Shown here: positions 1 through 7,314 of the stretch, piece after piece
Numbering within the stretch: the first letter of the stretch is position 1
Layout: each line of letters starts with the position of its first letter
Assembly: GCA_018063485.1 (NCBI GenBank)
Contig: JAGPBG010000082.1
Location: 1 to 8,153, forward strand
DNA length: 8,153 nt
From: Cypionkella sp.
GTDB lineage: Bacteria > Pseudomonadota > Alphaproteobacteria > Rhodobacterales > Rhodobacteraceae
Direction: 5' to 3'
Made by a program: the position numbers and the translations under genes
The notes under the pieces: generated by a model
The model's input: the letters and a program-made list of their open reading frames with translations, nothing else
Database searches by the model: none
Told to the model about the DNA's origin: nothing

Positions 1-1
1 T

Positions 2-49
2 GAAAAAGCTGCGAATGCGCCTGTTATTCAGGCGTTGCGTGACCTATAG
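2..49 (+). CDS. Possible C-terminal end of an unidentified upstream gene (partial)
   Basis: A reading frame open from the left edge ends at TAG (47-49) and gives 15 residues ending in the peptide APVIQALRDL. The composition is plausible for a real C-terminus. A second frame is also open through this stretch and stops at TAA 51-53, but its peptide is rich in Arg and Cys and looks less natural. In many Rhodobacterales the gene upstream of dusB is ispDF, but this tail does not resemble the IspF C-terminus I know, so I give no function. A perfect 6-bp hairpin (18-34) lies inside the frame, which weakens the coding case. Confidence 0.3.
   Translation, partial: EKAANAPVIQALRDL
18..34. other. Small perfect hairpin upstream of dusB
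   Basis: CGCCTG (18-23), loop TTATT, CAGGCG (29-34): six perfect base pairs with a five-base loop. No T-tract follows on the plus strand. On the minus strand a run of five Ts follows only after about ten bases. It is therefore not a convincing intrinsic terminator in either direction and may be chance or part of coding sequence. Confidence 0.3.
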
Positions 50-106
50 GTAAAGACTGACCCGCGCAGGCCTGGCCCTGCCCAAAAAACCCCACAAGGT
101 AGCGCG

Positions 107-1090
107 ATGATCCATCCACCCTTGTCTCTTGGCCAAATTGCCCTGACCTCACCGGTGTTGCTGGCGCCAATGGCCGGGATCACCGATCTGCCGTTTCGCC
201 GTCTGGTCGCCGGCTTTGGCGCGGGGCTGGTGGTGTCGGAAATGGTCGCCAGCCAAGAGGTGGTTGAGGCGCGTCCAATGGCGCGCGCGCGGGCGGAACT
301 GGGCTTTGATCAGGCCGCGACCTCGGTGCAACTGGTCGGGCGCGAGGCCTATTGGATGGCCGAGGCCGCGCGCTATGTCCAAGCACAGGGGGCGCGGGTG
401 ATTGATATCAACATGGGTTGCCCGTCGAAACGGGTGACGACCGGGGCTTGCGGCTCGGCACTGTTGCGCGATCTGGATCAGGCGCTGCGGCTGATCGAGG
501 CGGTGGTTTCAGCGGTGTCGGTGCCGGTCACGTTGAAAACCCGGCTGGGTTGGGACGATCTGACGCTGAACGCGCCGCAATTGGCACGACGGGCGCAAGA
601 TGCCGGGGTGGCGATGATCACCATCCACGGACGAACGCGGTGTCAGTTTTACAAAGGTCGGGCGGATTGGGCGGCAATCCGGGCGGTGAAAGAATCCGTG
701 AGTATTCCGGTGATTGCCAATGGCGATATTGTGGATGTAACAACGGCGCGGGCGGCGCTGGCGGCCTCAAAGGCCGATGGTCTGATGATTGGGCGCGGCG
801 CGCAAGGAGCGCCCTGGCGGCTGGCCGAGGTGGCTGCGGCACTGTTTGGCACCGCTGCACCAAAGCTGCCTCAGGGGCAGGCTTTGGTGGATCTGGTGAG
901 CGGGCATTATCACGAGATGCTGGGGTTTTATGGCCGTGAACTGGGGCTGCGGATGGCGCGCAAACATCTAGGCTGGTTTCTTGGCGAGGCCAATCCTGAT
1001 CGGGCGGCGATTCTCACCTCGACCGATACCGCTGCGGTGCTGCGCCTGCTGCGCGGCGCTTTTGATCAACCTGCCGAGGTGGCGGCATGA
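107..1090 (+). CDS. dusB: tRNA-dihydrouridine synthase DusB (NifR3)
   Basis: FMN-dependent enzyme that reduces specific uridines in the tRNA D-loop to dihydrouridine using NADPH; cytoplasmic. The 327 residues match the usual DusB length. Visible family motifs are the N-terminal barrel strand [15 protein letters not shown] (19-33), SEMVASQ (44-50), [11 protein letters not shown] (100-110) with the catalytic general-acid Cys105, the FMN/substrate-binding segment VTLKTRLGW (141-149), HGRTR (174-178), ANGD (204-207) and the FMN-phosphate loop [13 protein letters not shown] (225-237). The ATG at 107 has AAGG at 96-99, a good Shine-Dalgarno spacing. It is first in the dusB-ntrB-ntrC cluster, as in Rhodobacter capsulatus, where it was named nifR3. 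Its stop overlaps the ntrB start by four bases. The linkage to nitrogen regulation is conserved, but no direct role in nitrogen control is shown here. The MGCPS and APMAGITD motifs place it in the DusB group, so a different dihydrouridine synthase class is unlikely. Confidence 0.96.
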   Translation: MIHPPLSLGQIALTSPVLLAPMAGITDLPFRRLVAGFGAGLVVSEMVASQEVVEARPMARARAELGFDQAATSVQLVGREAYWMAEAARYVQAQGARVIDINMGCPSKRVTTGACGSALLRDLDQALRLIEAVVSAVSVPVTLKTRLGWDDLTLNAPQLARRAQDAGVAMITIHGRTRCQFYKGRADWAAIRAVKESVSIPVIANGDIVDVTTARAALAASKADGLMIGRGAQGAPWRLAEVAAALFGTAAPKLPQGQALVDLVSGHYHEMLGFYGRELGLRMARKHLGWFLGEANPDRAAILTSTDTAAVLRLLRGAFDQPAEVAA

Positions 1091-2172
1091 GTGATCCGCT
1101 CACTGCCGGGCTTTGGGCCTCATTGCCGATTGCGGCGCTGATCATCGGGGCGGATGCGGTGATTGTTGCGGCAAACCCCGCGACTGAGACGTTTTTGAAT
1201 GCCTCGGCCCGCAGCTTGATCGGTACCCCGCTGGGGCAACGCCTGAGTTTTGACGCACTGATGGCGACGAGTCTGGCGCGGGTGCGCGCCAGCCAATCGC
1301 CCTTGCATATTTCCGAAGCCGCTGTGATCCTTGGCGAGCGGTCCGCGCAGCCTTGTTCGGTGCAGATCGCGCCGATGCTTGACGATCCCGAGCGGTTGCT
1401 GGTGCTGATCTCGCCGCGCGATACCGCTGACAGGCTGGGGCACAATCGCAAGGTGGCCTCGGCGGCGAAATCGGCGATCGGCATGGCGGAGATGCTGGCG
1501 CATGAGATCAAGAATCCGTTGACCGGGATCACCGGGGCAGCACAACTGCTGGCAATGGGGCTTTCGGCCGAGGATCGTGAATTGACCGATCTGATTGTCG
1601 AAGAAAGCCGGCGAGTGGTGAAATTGTTGGAACAGGTCGAGCGTTTTGGCGATTTGCGCCCGCCGCAGCGAAGGGCGGTGAATGTGCATGATGCGCTCGA
1701 CCGCGCCCGCAAGTCCGCCCAGTTGGGCTTTGCCGCAAAGCCGGTGTTCATCGAAGATTATGACCCATCCTTGCCGCCAACCTTCGCCGACCCGGATCAG
1801 TTGATGCAGGTGTTTCTGAACCTTTTGAAGAACGCATCAGAAGCCATTGGTTCCAAAGAGGGAACCATCAGATTGCATACCTACTATGACCACGCTTTGC
1901 GCCTGCGCAATCCCGACGGCACCGGGCAGGCGCTGCCGCTTCAGGTGGAAATCATCGACAACGGCCCCGGCATCGCACCGGCGATTGCATCGGAAATCTT
2001 TGAACCCTTCGTGTCTGGGCGCGAGAATGGCACCGGGCTTGGGCTTGCCTTGGTGTCCAAGATCATTTCCGAACATGAAGCGTGGATTTCCGTTGAAAGC
2101 CAGCCGGGGCGCACGGTATTCCGGCTGTCGCTGCCCTTGGTTCCGCGTGATGCAGAACAGGAGCGCGCCTGA
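1087..2172 (+). CDS. ntrB: Nitrogen regulation histidine kinase/phosphatase NtrB (GlnL)
   Basis: Soluble sensor kinase that phosphorylates, and under nitrogen excess dephosphorylates, NtrC; in the family PII protein controls the switch. The 361 residues carry an N-terminal PAS-like sensor (about 8-110), with no membrane segment or signal peptide. The dimerisation/phosphotransfer H-box is [14 protein letters not shown] (137-150), with phospho-acceptor His139. The ATPase domain shows an N-box with LLKNASEAI (Asn249), G1 DNGPGI (291-296), F-box IFEPFVSGR and G2 GTGLGL (315-320). [16 protein letters not shown] is typical of NtrB and separates it from NtrY, which has VTTR here. The start ATG overlaps the dusB stop (ATGA), with GAGG at 1076-1079 as ribosome binding site inside dusB. 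Its stop overlaps the ntrC ATG by one base (TGATG), pointing to translational coupling of kinase and regulator. All catalytic residues are intact. Confidence 0.95.
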   Translation: MSDPLTAGLWASLPIAALIIGADAVIVAANPATETFLNASARSLIGTPLGQRLSFDALMATSLARVRASQSPLHISEAAVILGERSAQPCSVQIAPMLDDPERLLVLISPRDTADRLGHNRKVASAAKSAIGMAEMLAHEIKNPLTGITGAAQLLAMGLSAEDRELTDLIVEESRRVVKLLEQVERFGDLRPPQRRAVNVHDALDRARKSAQLGFAAKPVFIEDYDPSLPPTFADPDQLMQVFLNLLKNASEAIGSKEGTIRLHTYYDHALRLRNPDGTGQALPLQVEIIDNGPGIAPAIASEIFEPFVSGRENGTGLGLALVSKIISEHEAWISVESQPGRTVFRLSLPLVPRDAEQERA

Positions 2173-3536
2173 TGGATGGCACAATTCTGATCGCCGATGA
2201 TGATCGCACCATTCGCACCGTGCTGACGCAGGCGTTTACGCGGGCGGGGTGCAAGGTTCATGCCACCGCCAGCCTGATGACGCTGATGCGCTGGGTCGAA
2301 GAGGGCATGGGAGATATGGTGATCTCGGATGTGATCATGCCTGACGGCAATGGTCTGGATGCCCTGCCGCGAATTGCGCGGCTGCGCCCAGGCCTGCCGG
2401 TGATCGTGATTTCAGCACAAAATACCATCATGACGGCGATTCAGGCCACCGAGGCCAAGGCGTTTGACTATCTGCCCAAGCCCTTTGATCTGCCCGACCT
2501 GATGAAGCGTTGTGTCAAGGCTCTGCAAGTGAAACGATCTGCGCCAGCGGTCTTACCCCCGCCTGCGGCGCTGGATGAGTTGCCGCTGGTGGGGCGATCA
2601 GCGGCGATGCAAGCGCTTTTCCGGTTGATGGCGCGGGTGATGGCTACAAATCTGCCGGTAATTGTTCAAGGCGAATCGGGCAGTGGCAAATCGCTCGTTG
2701 CTCGAACGTTGCATGATTTCTCGGATCGGCGCGCCCGTCCCTTTGTGGTCGCCGCGGGCAGCGATCTGAGCTCTGGCGAAAAGATTGCAACGCTGCTCGA
2801 ACGCGCGATGGGCGGGTCTGTTCTGTTCGATGAAATCGGTGATTTTGACGCCGAAGCGCAGATGTGTCTGGTGCGGATGCTGGACCAGCAAGGCGAGGCT
2901 GCGCCGCGCGTGATGGCAAGTTCGCAAAGCGATCTGTCCGCTGCCCTGGCAACAGGACGCTTTCGCAAGGATCTTTACTACCGGCTTTGTGGGGTGGTGT
3001 TGATCGTTCCGCCTCTGACCGAACGTATCGAGGATATTGCGCTGCTCGCCGAGCATTTTCTGAACCGCTTCGCGCGCGACAGCGGGGTCGAGCGGCGGCT
3101 CTCAGCCGACGCGATGGCCCTGATCCGCGCCAATCCCTGGCCGGGCAATGTGCGCCAGTTGGAAACCCTGCTGCGTCGGCTGACCTTGGGCAACAACACG
3201 GCAGAGGTGTCGCGCCTTGAGGTAGAGCAGGCTTTGGGGGGCACAACCGCGCCCGCGCTGTCGTTTCGCGGCGAGATCGAAGGCGAACACCTGCAAGCCT
3301 CGGTGGCGCGGCATGTGCAGCGCTATTTCGATCTGCATGGCGGGCAACTGCCTCCCGCTGGGGTGTATGAGCGCATCTTGCGGGAATTCGAGAAGCCGCT
3401 CCTGGAAATCGCCTTGGATGCCACCGCAGGAAATCAGGCCCGCTGTGCCGATCTTCTGGGGATCAATCGCAATACTTTGCGCAAGAAGATCACCGAGCTC
3501 GATATTCCCGTGACACGACGCCGCAAACTGATGTAA
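2172..3536 (+). CDS. ntrC: Nitrogen regulation response regulator NtrC (GlnG), GAFTGA-less type
   Basis: DNA-binding response regulator for nitrogen-limitation genes, phosphorylated by NtrB. It has 454 residues. The receiver domain (about 3-118) has acidic pocket Asp9-11, phospho-acceptor Asp53 in ISDVIMP, Ser81 and Lys103 (LPKPF). The AAA+ domain (about 138-355) has Walker A GESGSGKS (167-174), Walker B VLFDE (Asp220/Glu221), arginine-finger region [10 protein letters not shown] (Arg265, Arg271) and sensor II GNVRQLE (325-331). The C-terminal Fis-type helix-turn-helix is about 415-442 ([16 protein letters not shown]). The striking feature is that the ELFG...GAFTGA block between Walker A and B is absent: only 47 residues separate the Walker A Lys from the Walker B Asp, against about 61 in NtrX here and a little over 60 in typical sigma-54 activators. 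Rhodobacter capsulatus NtrC has the same deletion and is known to activate the housekeeping sigma-70 polymerase. I infer the same here. No convincing terminator follows. Confidence 0.96.
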   Translation: MDGTILIADDDRTIRTVLTQAFTRAGCKVHATASLMTLMRWVEEGMGDMVISDVIMPDGNGLDALPRIARLRPGLPVIVISAQNTIMTAIQATEAKAFDYLPKPFDLPDLMKRCVKALQVKRSAPAVLPPPAALDELPLVGRSAAMQALFRLMARVMATNLPVIVQGESGSGKSLVARTLHDFSDRRARPFVVAAGSDLSSGEKIATLLERAMGGSVLFDEIGDFDAEAQMCLVRMLDQQGEAAPRVMASSQSDLSAALATGRFRKDLYYRLCGVVLIVPPLTERIEDIALLAEHFLNRFARDSGVERRLSADAMALIRANPWPGNVRQLETLLRRLTLGNNTAEVSRLEVEQALGGTTAPALSFRGEIEGEHLQASVARHVQRYFDLHGGQLPPAGVYERILREFEKPLLEIALDATAGNQARCADLLGINRNTLRKKITELDIPVTRRRKLM

Positions 3537-3553
3537 AACCGCAACATCAAGCG

Positions 3554-3581
3554 TGTCAATCCGGTTGTAATCGGATAGACA
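3554..3581. repeat. Inverted repeat TGTCAATCCG-N8-CGGATAGACA
   Basis: The left arm (3554-3563) and right arm (3572-3581) are complementary at nine of ten positions (one A/A mismatch), around the spacer GTTGTAAT. The arm length and spacing suit either a dimeric-regulator operator or an RNA hairpin. No T-tract follows, so it is not a standard terminator. I do not recognise it as a known binding-site consensus. Confidence 0.5.
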
Positions 3582-3602
3582 TACCAGATGTGGCGGGCGG
3601 AT

Positions 3603-3619
3603 TTGGCGCTTGCCGCCAA
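3603..3619 (+). other. Hairpin just upstream of the ntrY ribosome binding site
   Basis: TTGGCG (3603-3608), loop CTTGC, CGCCAA (3614-3619): six perfect pairs and a five-base loop, ending four bases before the AAGG of the ntrY ribosome binding site. The bases after it (TTGTAAGG) do not form a T-tract. It could affect ribosome access to ntrY, or be a weak terminator remnant or chance. Confidence 0.3.
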
Positions 3620-3623
3620 TTGT

Positions 3624-3640
3624 AAGGTGATTGGGCTGTG
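3624..3640 (+). promoter_or_regulatory. Ribosome binding site and GTG start of ntrY
   Basis: AAGG at 3624-3627 lies ten bases before GTG 3638-3640. An in-frame TAA at 3623-3625 excludes any earlier start. The next in-frame ATG (3713) would remove the basic N-terminal stretch before the first membrane helix and has no comparable upstream AAGG, so the GTG is preferred. Confidence 0.7.
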
Positions 3641-5902
3641 CAGGGCGCGTTTCGCAGCAACACATGGACACGTCTGACCAAGCTGCGGCGTCAGCGGCGT
3701 GTGCAGACGGTGATGACCTTTGCGCTGGTGCTGCTCGGCCCGATTCTGGCCGTGGCGACGTTTCTGGCGCTGGGGCTGTTCACACAGGTCTCCAACATGC
3801 CCTCGCTGCGGCTGATCCTGTTGGCCGACATCGTTTATGTGCTGGTCGTCGCGGCTTTGGTCATGTCGCGGGTGGTGCGGATGATCGCCGATCGGCGCAG
3901 CCGGTCTGCCGGATCGCAATTGCACCTGCGCCTGACGCGGGTATTTGCCATCGTGGCACTTACCCCGACCATTCTTGTCGCGGTCTTTGCCGTAATCACA
4001 CTGAACGTCGGGCTTGAGGGGTGGTTCTCTGAACGTGTCCGCAACGTCGTGGGAAACTCACTGGCCGCCGCTCAGGCCTATGAAAACGAGCACCGCAGCG
4101 CGCTGACCCAGGACGCCATTGCCTTCGCAAGCTATCTCAACGTCGCCAAGCAATCGAGCTTCTTTCTTGCTGATGATCAGGTGCGCCCGATCCTGACCCA
4201 GGGGCAGGCCGCAGTGCAGCGCGGCTTGAAAGAGGTGTTCATGGTGGATGGCGGTGGTGAGTTGAAATCGCGTGGAATCCGATCCTATCTGTTCAATTTC
4301 GAGGCCCCCACTGCCGATGCTCTGGCCCGCGCCAAGGCCGGAGAAACGGTGGTGATCGAGGATTGGGTCAATAACGAATTTCGAGCGCTGGTGCATCTGG
4401 ATGCCTTTGCGGATCGCTATCTTTACATCTCGCGCACGGTGGATGGGGGGATCTTGTCGCTATTGGATCAGACCAAGGAAACGGTGGCGCTTTATCAGCA
4501 GTTGGAATCCGAACGCGGGCGGCTCTTGTTCAACTTCGGCCTGCTCTATCTTGGCTTTGCGCTGATCCTTATTCTGGCGGCGATCTGGCTGGGGCTGTGG
4601 TTTGCAGAAAGACTGAGTCGCCCGGTGGGTCGTCTGGCCGGGGCCGCCTTGCGGGTGGGGGAAGGCGATCTGGATGTGCAGGTTCCCGAGGAAGAGGGCG
4701 ACGATGAAATCGCGTTGTTGGGGCGGTTTTTCAACCAGATGACCCGACAACTGAAAGGCCAGCGGCAATCGCTGGTCGAGACCAATCAGGCCACCGAGCA
4801 AAGTCGCAGGTTGTTCGATTCGGTGCTGTCCAATGTCACCGCGGGCGTGATCGGCCTTGATGCCGAGGGGCGGTCAGATTTCTCAAATAGAGCAGCCGAA
4901 CGGCTGCTGGATTTACCGCGAAACAGCAATGGAATGGCTCTATCGGTGCTGGTGCCCGAATTTGCGCCCATGTTCCAGACACTTACCGATGGTTCTGGCA
5001 CCGCCTTGCAAGAGGAGGTGCGGCTGACCCGCAAAGGCAAGCTGGAAAGCCTCCTGGTGCGGATGAGTGAGCGGCGCTCGGATGACGGACAGCTTGAGGG
5101 CTATGTCCTGGCCTTTGACGATGTGACGGATCTGGTTTCGGCGCAGCGCATGGCCGCTTGGGGCGATGTGGCCCGGCGCATCGCGCATGAGATCAAGAAC
5201 CCGCTGACGCCAATTCAGCTTTCGGCAGAGCGTATCAAGCGCAAATTTGGCGCGCAGGTAAAGGATCGTGAGGATCTTGAGCAATATACCGATGTTATCG
5301 TTCGTCAAACCAATGATTTGCGCCGCATTGTTGATGAGTTTTCCAAATTCGCCCGCATGCCGGAGCCAGATCGGCGTGAGACGGATCTTCTGGATCTGGT
5401 CAAAGGCGCGCTGATCTTGCAAGAAAACGGCCAGCCGGGGGTGCGGTTCATCAAATCGCTGCCCAAGGGGCCTATTTTGCTGGATATTGATGCAAGCATG
5501 ATCGGGCAGGCGCTGACAAACCTGATCAAGAACGCAGGGGAAGCGATTGAAAGCTATCAGGAAAAGGAAAATCCTGTCAGTTATGTCCCGGAAATACGCG
5601 TGACTGTCGAGCAAGGGGCGACCGGTGCCACGCTGCGGATTGCCGACAACGGCACCGGCCTGCCCGCCGATCGCACAAGGTTGTTCGAGCCTTACGTGAC
5701 CACGCGCGAAAAAGGCACCGGGTTGGGGTTGCCGATTGTCAAGAAGATCATTGAGGAGCACGGCGGTACACTCATCCTGACAGATGCGCCGATTTTTGAG
5801 GGAAATGCTCATGCGGGTGCGATGGCAGAGGTTCATCTGCCATTAACACCGCGCAAACGTGGGCAACGTAACGTGGCTGCGAACGGCCAGGGGGGAACAT
5901 GA
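3638..5902 (+). CDS. ntrY: Membrane-bound nitrogen regulation sensor kinase NtrY
   Basis: Inner-membrane histidine kinase paired with NtrX; in alphaproteobacteria the pair affects nitrogen metabolism, redox/low-oxygen response and cell envelope genes. The 754 residues are typical in length. A basic N-terminus (TKLRRQRR) is followed by membrane helices at about 26-49, 58-80, 101-124 and 297-321. This gives a short first periplasmic loop, a basic cytoplasmic loop (RMIADRRSR) and a periplasmic sensor region of about 170 residues (125-296). HAMP follows (about 322-376), then PAS (about 388-500). The H-box is [20 protein letters not shown] with phospho-acceptor His517. The ATPase part has N-box LTNLIKNAGEAI (Asn632), G1 DNGTGL (670-675), F-box LFEPYVTTREKG and G2 GTGLGL (693-698). 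The tail is basic (PRKRGQRN). It starts at GTG, and its stop overlaps the ntrX ATG by four bases, so kinase and regulator are probably translated together. All catalytic motifs are intact. The ligand sensed cannot be read from the sequence. Confidence 0.96.
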   Translation: MQGAFRSNTWTRLTKLRRQRRVQTVMTFALVLLGPILAVATFLALGLFTQVSNMPSLRLILLADIVYVLVVAALVMSRVVRMIADRRSRSAGSQLHLRLTRVFAIVALTPTILVAVFAVITLNVGLEGWFSERVRNVVGNSLAAAQAYENEHRSALTQDAIAFASYLNVAKQSSFFLADDQVRPILTQGQAAVQRGLKEVFMVDGGGELKSRGIRSYLFNFEAPTADALARAKAGETVVIEDWVNNEFRALVHLDAFADRYLYISRTVDGGILSLLDQTKETVALYQQLESERGRLLFNFGLLYLGFALILILAAIWLGLWFAERLSRPVGRLAGAALRVGEGDLDVQVPEEEGDDEIALLGRFFNQMTRQLKGQRQSLVETNQATEQSRRLFDSVLSNVTAGVIGLDAEGRSDFSNRAAERLLDLPRNSNGMALSVLVPEFAPMFQTLTDGSGTALQEEVRLTRKGKLESLLVRMSERRSDDGQLEGYVLAFDDVTDLVSAQRMAAWGDVARRIAHEIKNPLTPIQLSAERIKRKFGAQVKDREDLEQYTDVIVRQTNDLRRIVDEFSKFARMPEPDRRETDLLDLVKGALILQENGQPGVRFIKSLPKGPILLDIDASMIGQALTNLIKNAGEAIESYQEKENPVSYVPEIRVTVEQGATGATLRIADNGTGLPADRTRLFEPYVTTREKGTGLGLPIVKKIIEEHGGTLILTDAPIFEGNAHAGAMAEVHLPLTPRKRGQRNVAANGQGGT

Positions 5903-7314
5903 GCAGCATTCTGATCGTCGACGATGAAAAAGACATTCGCGAATTGATCGGGGATATCTTGAAGGACGAAGGCTATACCATTCGTCTTGCAGGAAATTCT
6001 GACGATTGCATGACCGAGATAAATGCCGAACCGCCGGCTTTGATGATTCTTGACATCTGGTTGAAAGACAGCCGGATGGATGGCATCGACATCTTGAAAA
6101 CGGTCAAGCGCGATAATCCCGATATCCCGATCGTCATCATTTCGGGCCATGGCAATATTGAAATCGCGGTCGCAGCCATCAAGCAAGGCGCCTATGATTT
6201 CATCGAAAAACCGTTCAATATTGATCAGTTGATGGTTGTGGTCAGCCGCGCGATGGAAACCTCGCGGCTGCGGCGTGAAAACTCGGATCTGCGGCGCAAG
6301 GATGTGACCTCATCTGAGATGCTGGGGGCAAGTCCTGCATTCAAGTCATTGAAGTTGCAGCTTGACAAGGTCACCAAATCGAACGGTCGGGTGATGTTGG
6401 CCGGGCCCGCCGGGTCTGGCAAGGAAATGGCGGCACGCTATATCCACAGCAATTCCAACCGCGCGACCGCACCGTTTGTGTCGGTGTCTTCGGCCACCGT
6501 TGAACCCGAGCGCATGGAAGAGGTGCTGTTTGGTCGTGAAACCGCTGAGAGGGGCGTCGAAAAGGGCCTGTTGGAGCAGGCCCATAATGGCGTGATCTAT
6601 TTCGACGAAGTGGCTGATATGCCCTTGGGAACGCAAAGCAAGATCCTGCGGGTGTTGACCGAGCAGCAGTTCAGCCGGTCCGGTGGGGCTGACAAGGTTC
6701 GGGTCGACCTGCGGGTGATCTCTTCGACAACCCGCGATCTGCGCGTTGAAATCGGGCAGGGGCGGTTTCGACAAGAATTGTTTGACCGCCTGAACGTGGT
6801 GCCGATTGCGGTGCCTTCCCTGGAAGAGCGCCGGGAAGATATTCCCGAATTGACCAATCATTTCATTGATATGTTCCACCGCACTCAAGGTCTGCCGATG
6901 CGCAATCTGACCTCCGAGGCCGAGGCGATGTTGCAAACGATGCAATGGCCCGGCAACGTGCGGCAATTGCGCAATGTGATCGAGCGGGTGCTGATCCTGG
7001 GCGACGGCAGCGGCCCGATCGAGGCGCGCGAATTGCCGGGGAATGAGGCTAGCCCAGATGCAGGCGGTCGCTTGGTTCTGGGCGGTGCAATGGCCACATT
7101 GCCGCTGCGCGAGGCGCGCGAGGTGTTCGAGCGCGAATATCTTCTGACCCAGATCAACCGCTTTGGCGGCAACATCAGCAGAACCGCGGGGTTTGTTGGC
7201 ATGGAACGTTCGGCGCTGCACCGTAAACTGAAATCATTGGGTGTGGTCGGGGCCGCAAAAGGCGGCGGGTCTGACGCAACGGAAGCTGGCGATTCGTTTG
7301 ACGGCGATGAATAG
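5899..7314 (+). CDS. ntrX: Response regulator NtrX (NtrC family, without GAFTGA)
   Basis: Transcriptional regulator phosphorylated by NtrY. It has 471 residues. The receiver domain (about 3-118) has Asp8/Asp9, phospho-acceptor Asp52 (LDIW, the NtrX-type signature), Ser82 and Lys104 (IEKPF). The AAA+ domain (about 141-370) has a variant Walker A GPAGSGKE (169-176), Walker B VIYFDE (Asp236/Glu237), arginine-finger region [10 protein letters not shown] (Arg291, Arg297) and sensor [11 protein letters not shown] (351-359). A Fis-type helix-turn-helix lies at about 424-444 ([20 protein letters not shown]). The loop that normally reads ELFG...GAFTGA reads [15 protein letters not shown] (209-223), so the sigma-54 contact motif is missing while the rest of the ATPase is retained. 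Lack of GAFTGA is, to my knowledge, common in alphaproteobacterial NtrX, which can act as a sigma-54-independent activator or repressor. The C-terminus is a Gly/Asp-rich tail after the DNA-binding domain. The ATG overlaps the ntrY stop, with a strong G-rich AGGGGGG ribosome binding site just upstream. Confidence 0.96.
   Translation: MSSILIVDDEKDIRELIGDILKDEGYTIRLAGNSDDCMTEINAEPPALMILDIWLKDSRMDGIDILKTVKRDNPDIPIVIISGHGNIEIAVAAIKQGAYDFIEKPFNIDQLMVVVSRAMETSRLRRENSDLRRKDVTSSEMLGASPAFKSLKLQLDKVTKSNGRVMLAGPAGSGKEMAARYIHSNSNRATAPFVSVSSATVEPERMEEVLFGRETAERGVEKGLLEQAHNGVIYFDEVADMPLGTQSKILRVLTEQQFSRSGGADKVRVDLRVISSTTRDLRVEIGQGRFRQELFDRLNVVPIAVPSLEERREDIPELTNHFIDMFHRTQGLPMRNLTSEAEAMLQTMQWPGNVRQLRNVIERVLILGDGSGPIEARELPGNEASPDAGGRLVLGGAMATLPLREAREVFEREYLLTQINRFGGNISRTAGFVGMERSALHRKLKSLGVVGAAKGGGSDATEAGDSFDGDE

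Larger units (their letters stand above)
3537..3637 (+). promoter_or_regulatory. ntrC-ntrY intergenic region with two inverted repeats
   Basis: This 101-base gap is the only break in the otherwise overlapping dusB-ntrX gene run. It holds a 28-base inverted repeat (3554-3581) and a separate 6-bp hairpin (3603-3619) next to the ntrY ribosome binding site. I see no sigma-70 -35/-10 pair and no hairpin followed by a T-run. Whether ntrY has its own promoter or is read from ntrC cannot be decided from sequence. The break suggests that ntrYX can be controlled separately from ntrBC. Confidence 0.4.

Noticed and set aside
66..90. Hairpin GCAGG-CCTGGC-CCTGC followed by six As, upstream of dusB
   Set aside because: The stem is only 5 bp, and the A-run is downstream on the plus strand. 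On the minus strand the T-run would come before the hairpin, so it is not a terminator in either direction.
418..939. 173-codon plus-strand frame inside dusB
   Set aside because: It is an out-of-frame reading of DusB with a Gly/Arg-rich product; the DusB frame carries all family motifs throughout.
1498..1514. 17-base exact repeat shared with 5183-5199
   Set aside because: Both copies encode the AHEIKN H-box of the two histidine kinases, so the match reflects conserved protein sequence and similar codon use and is not a DNA repeat element.
1014..1751. 245-codon open frame on the minus strand across the dusB-ntrB junction
   Set aside because: It spans two coupled genes on the other strand and has a Ser/Arg-rich low-complexity composition, with no ribosome binding site or recognisable domain.
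4940..5836. 298-codon open frame on the minus strand inside ntrY
   Set aside because: It lies wholly antisense to the ATPase core and PAS region of an intact, well-recognised NtrY, and its Gln/His/Arg-rich product matches no family I know. It is a typical GC-driven shadow frame.
6346..7221. 291-codon open frame on the minus strand inside ntrX
   Set aside because: It is antisense to the conserved AAA+ and helix-turn-helix domains of NtrX, and the translated composition (His, Gln and Arg rich) is that of a shadow frame.
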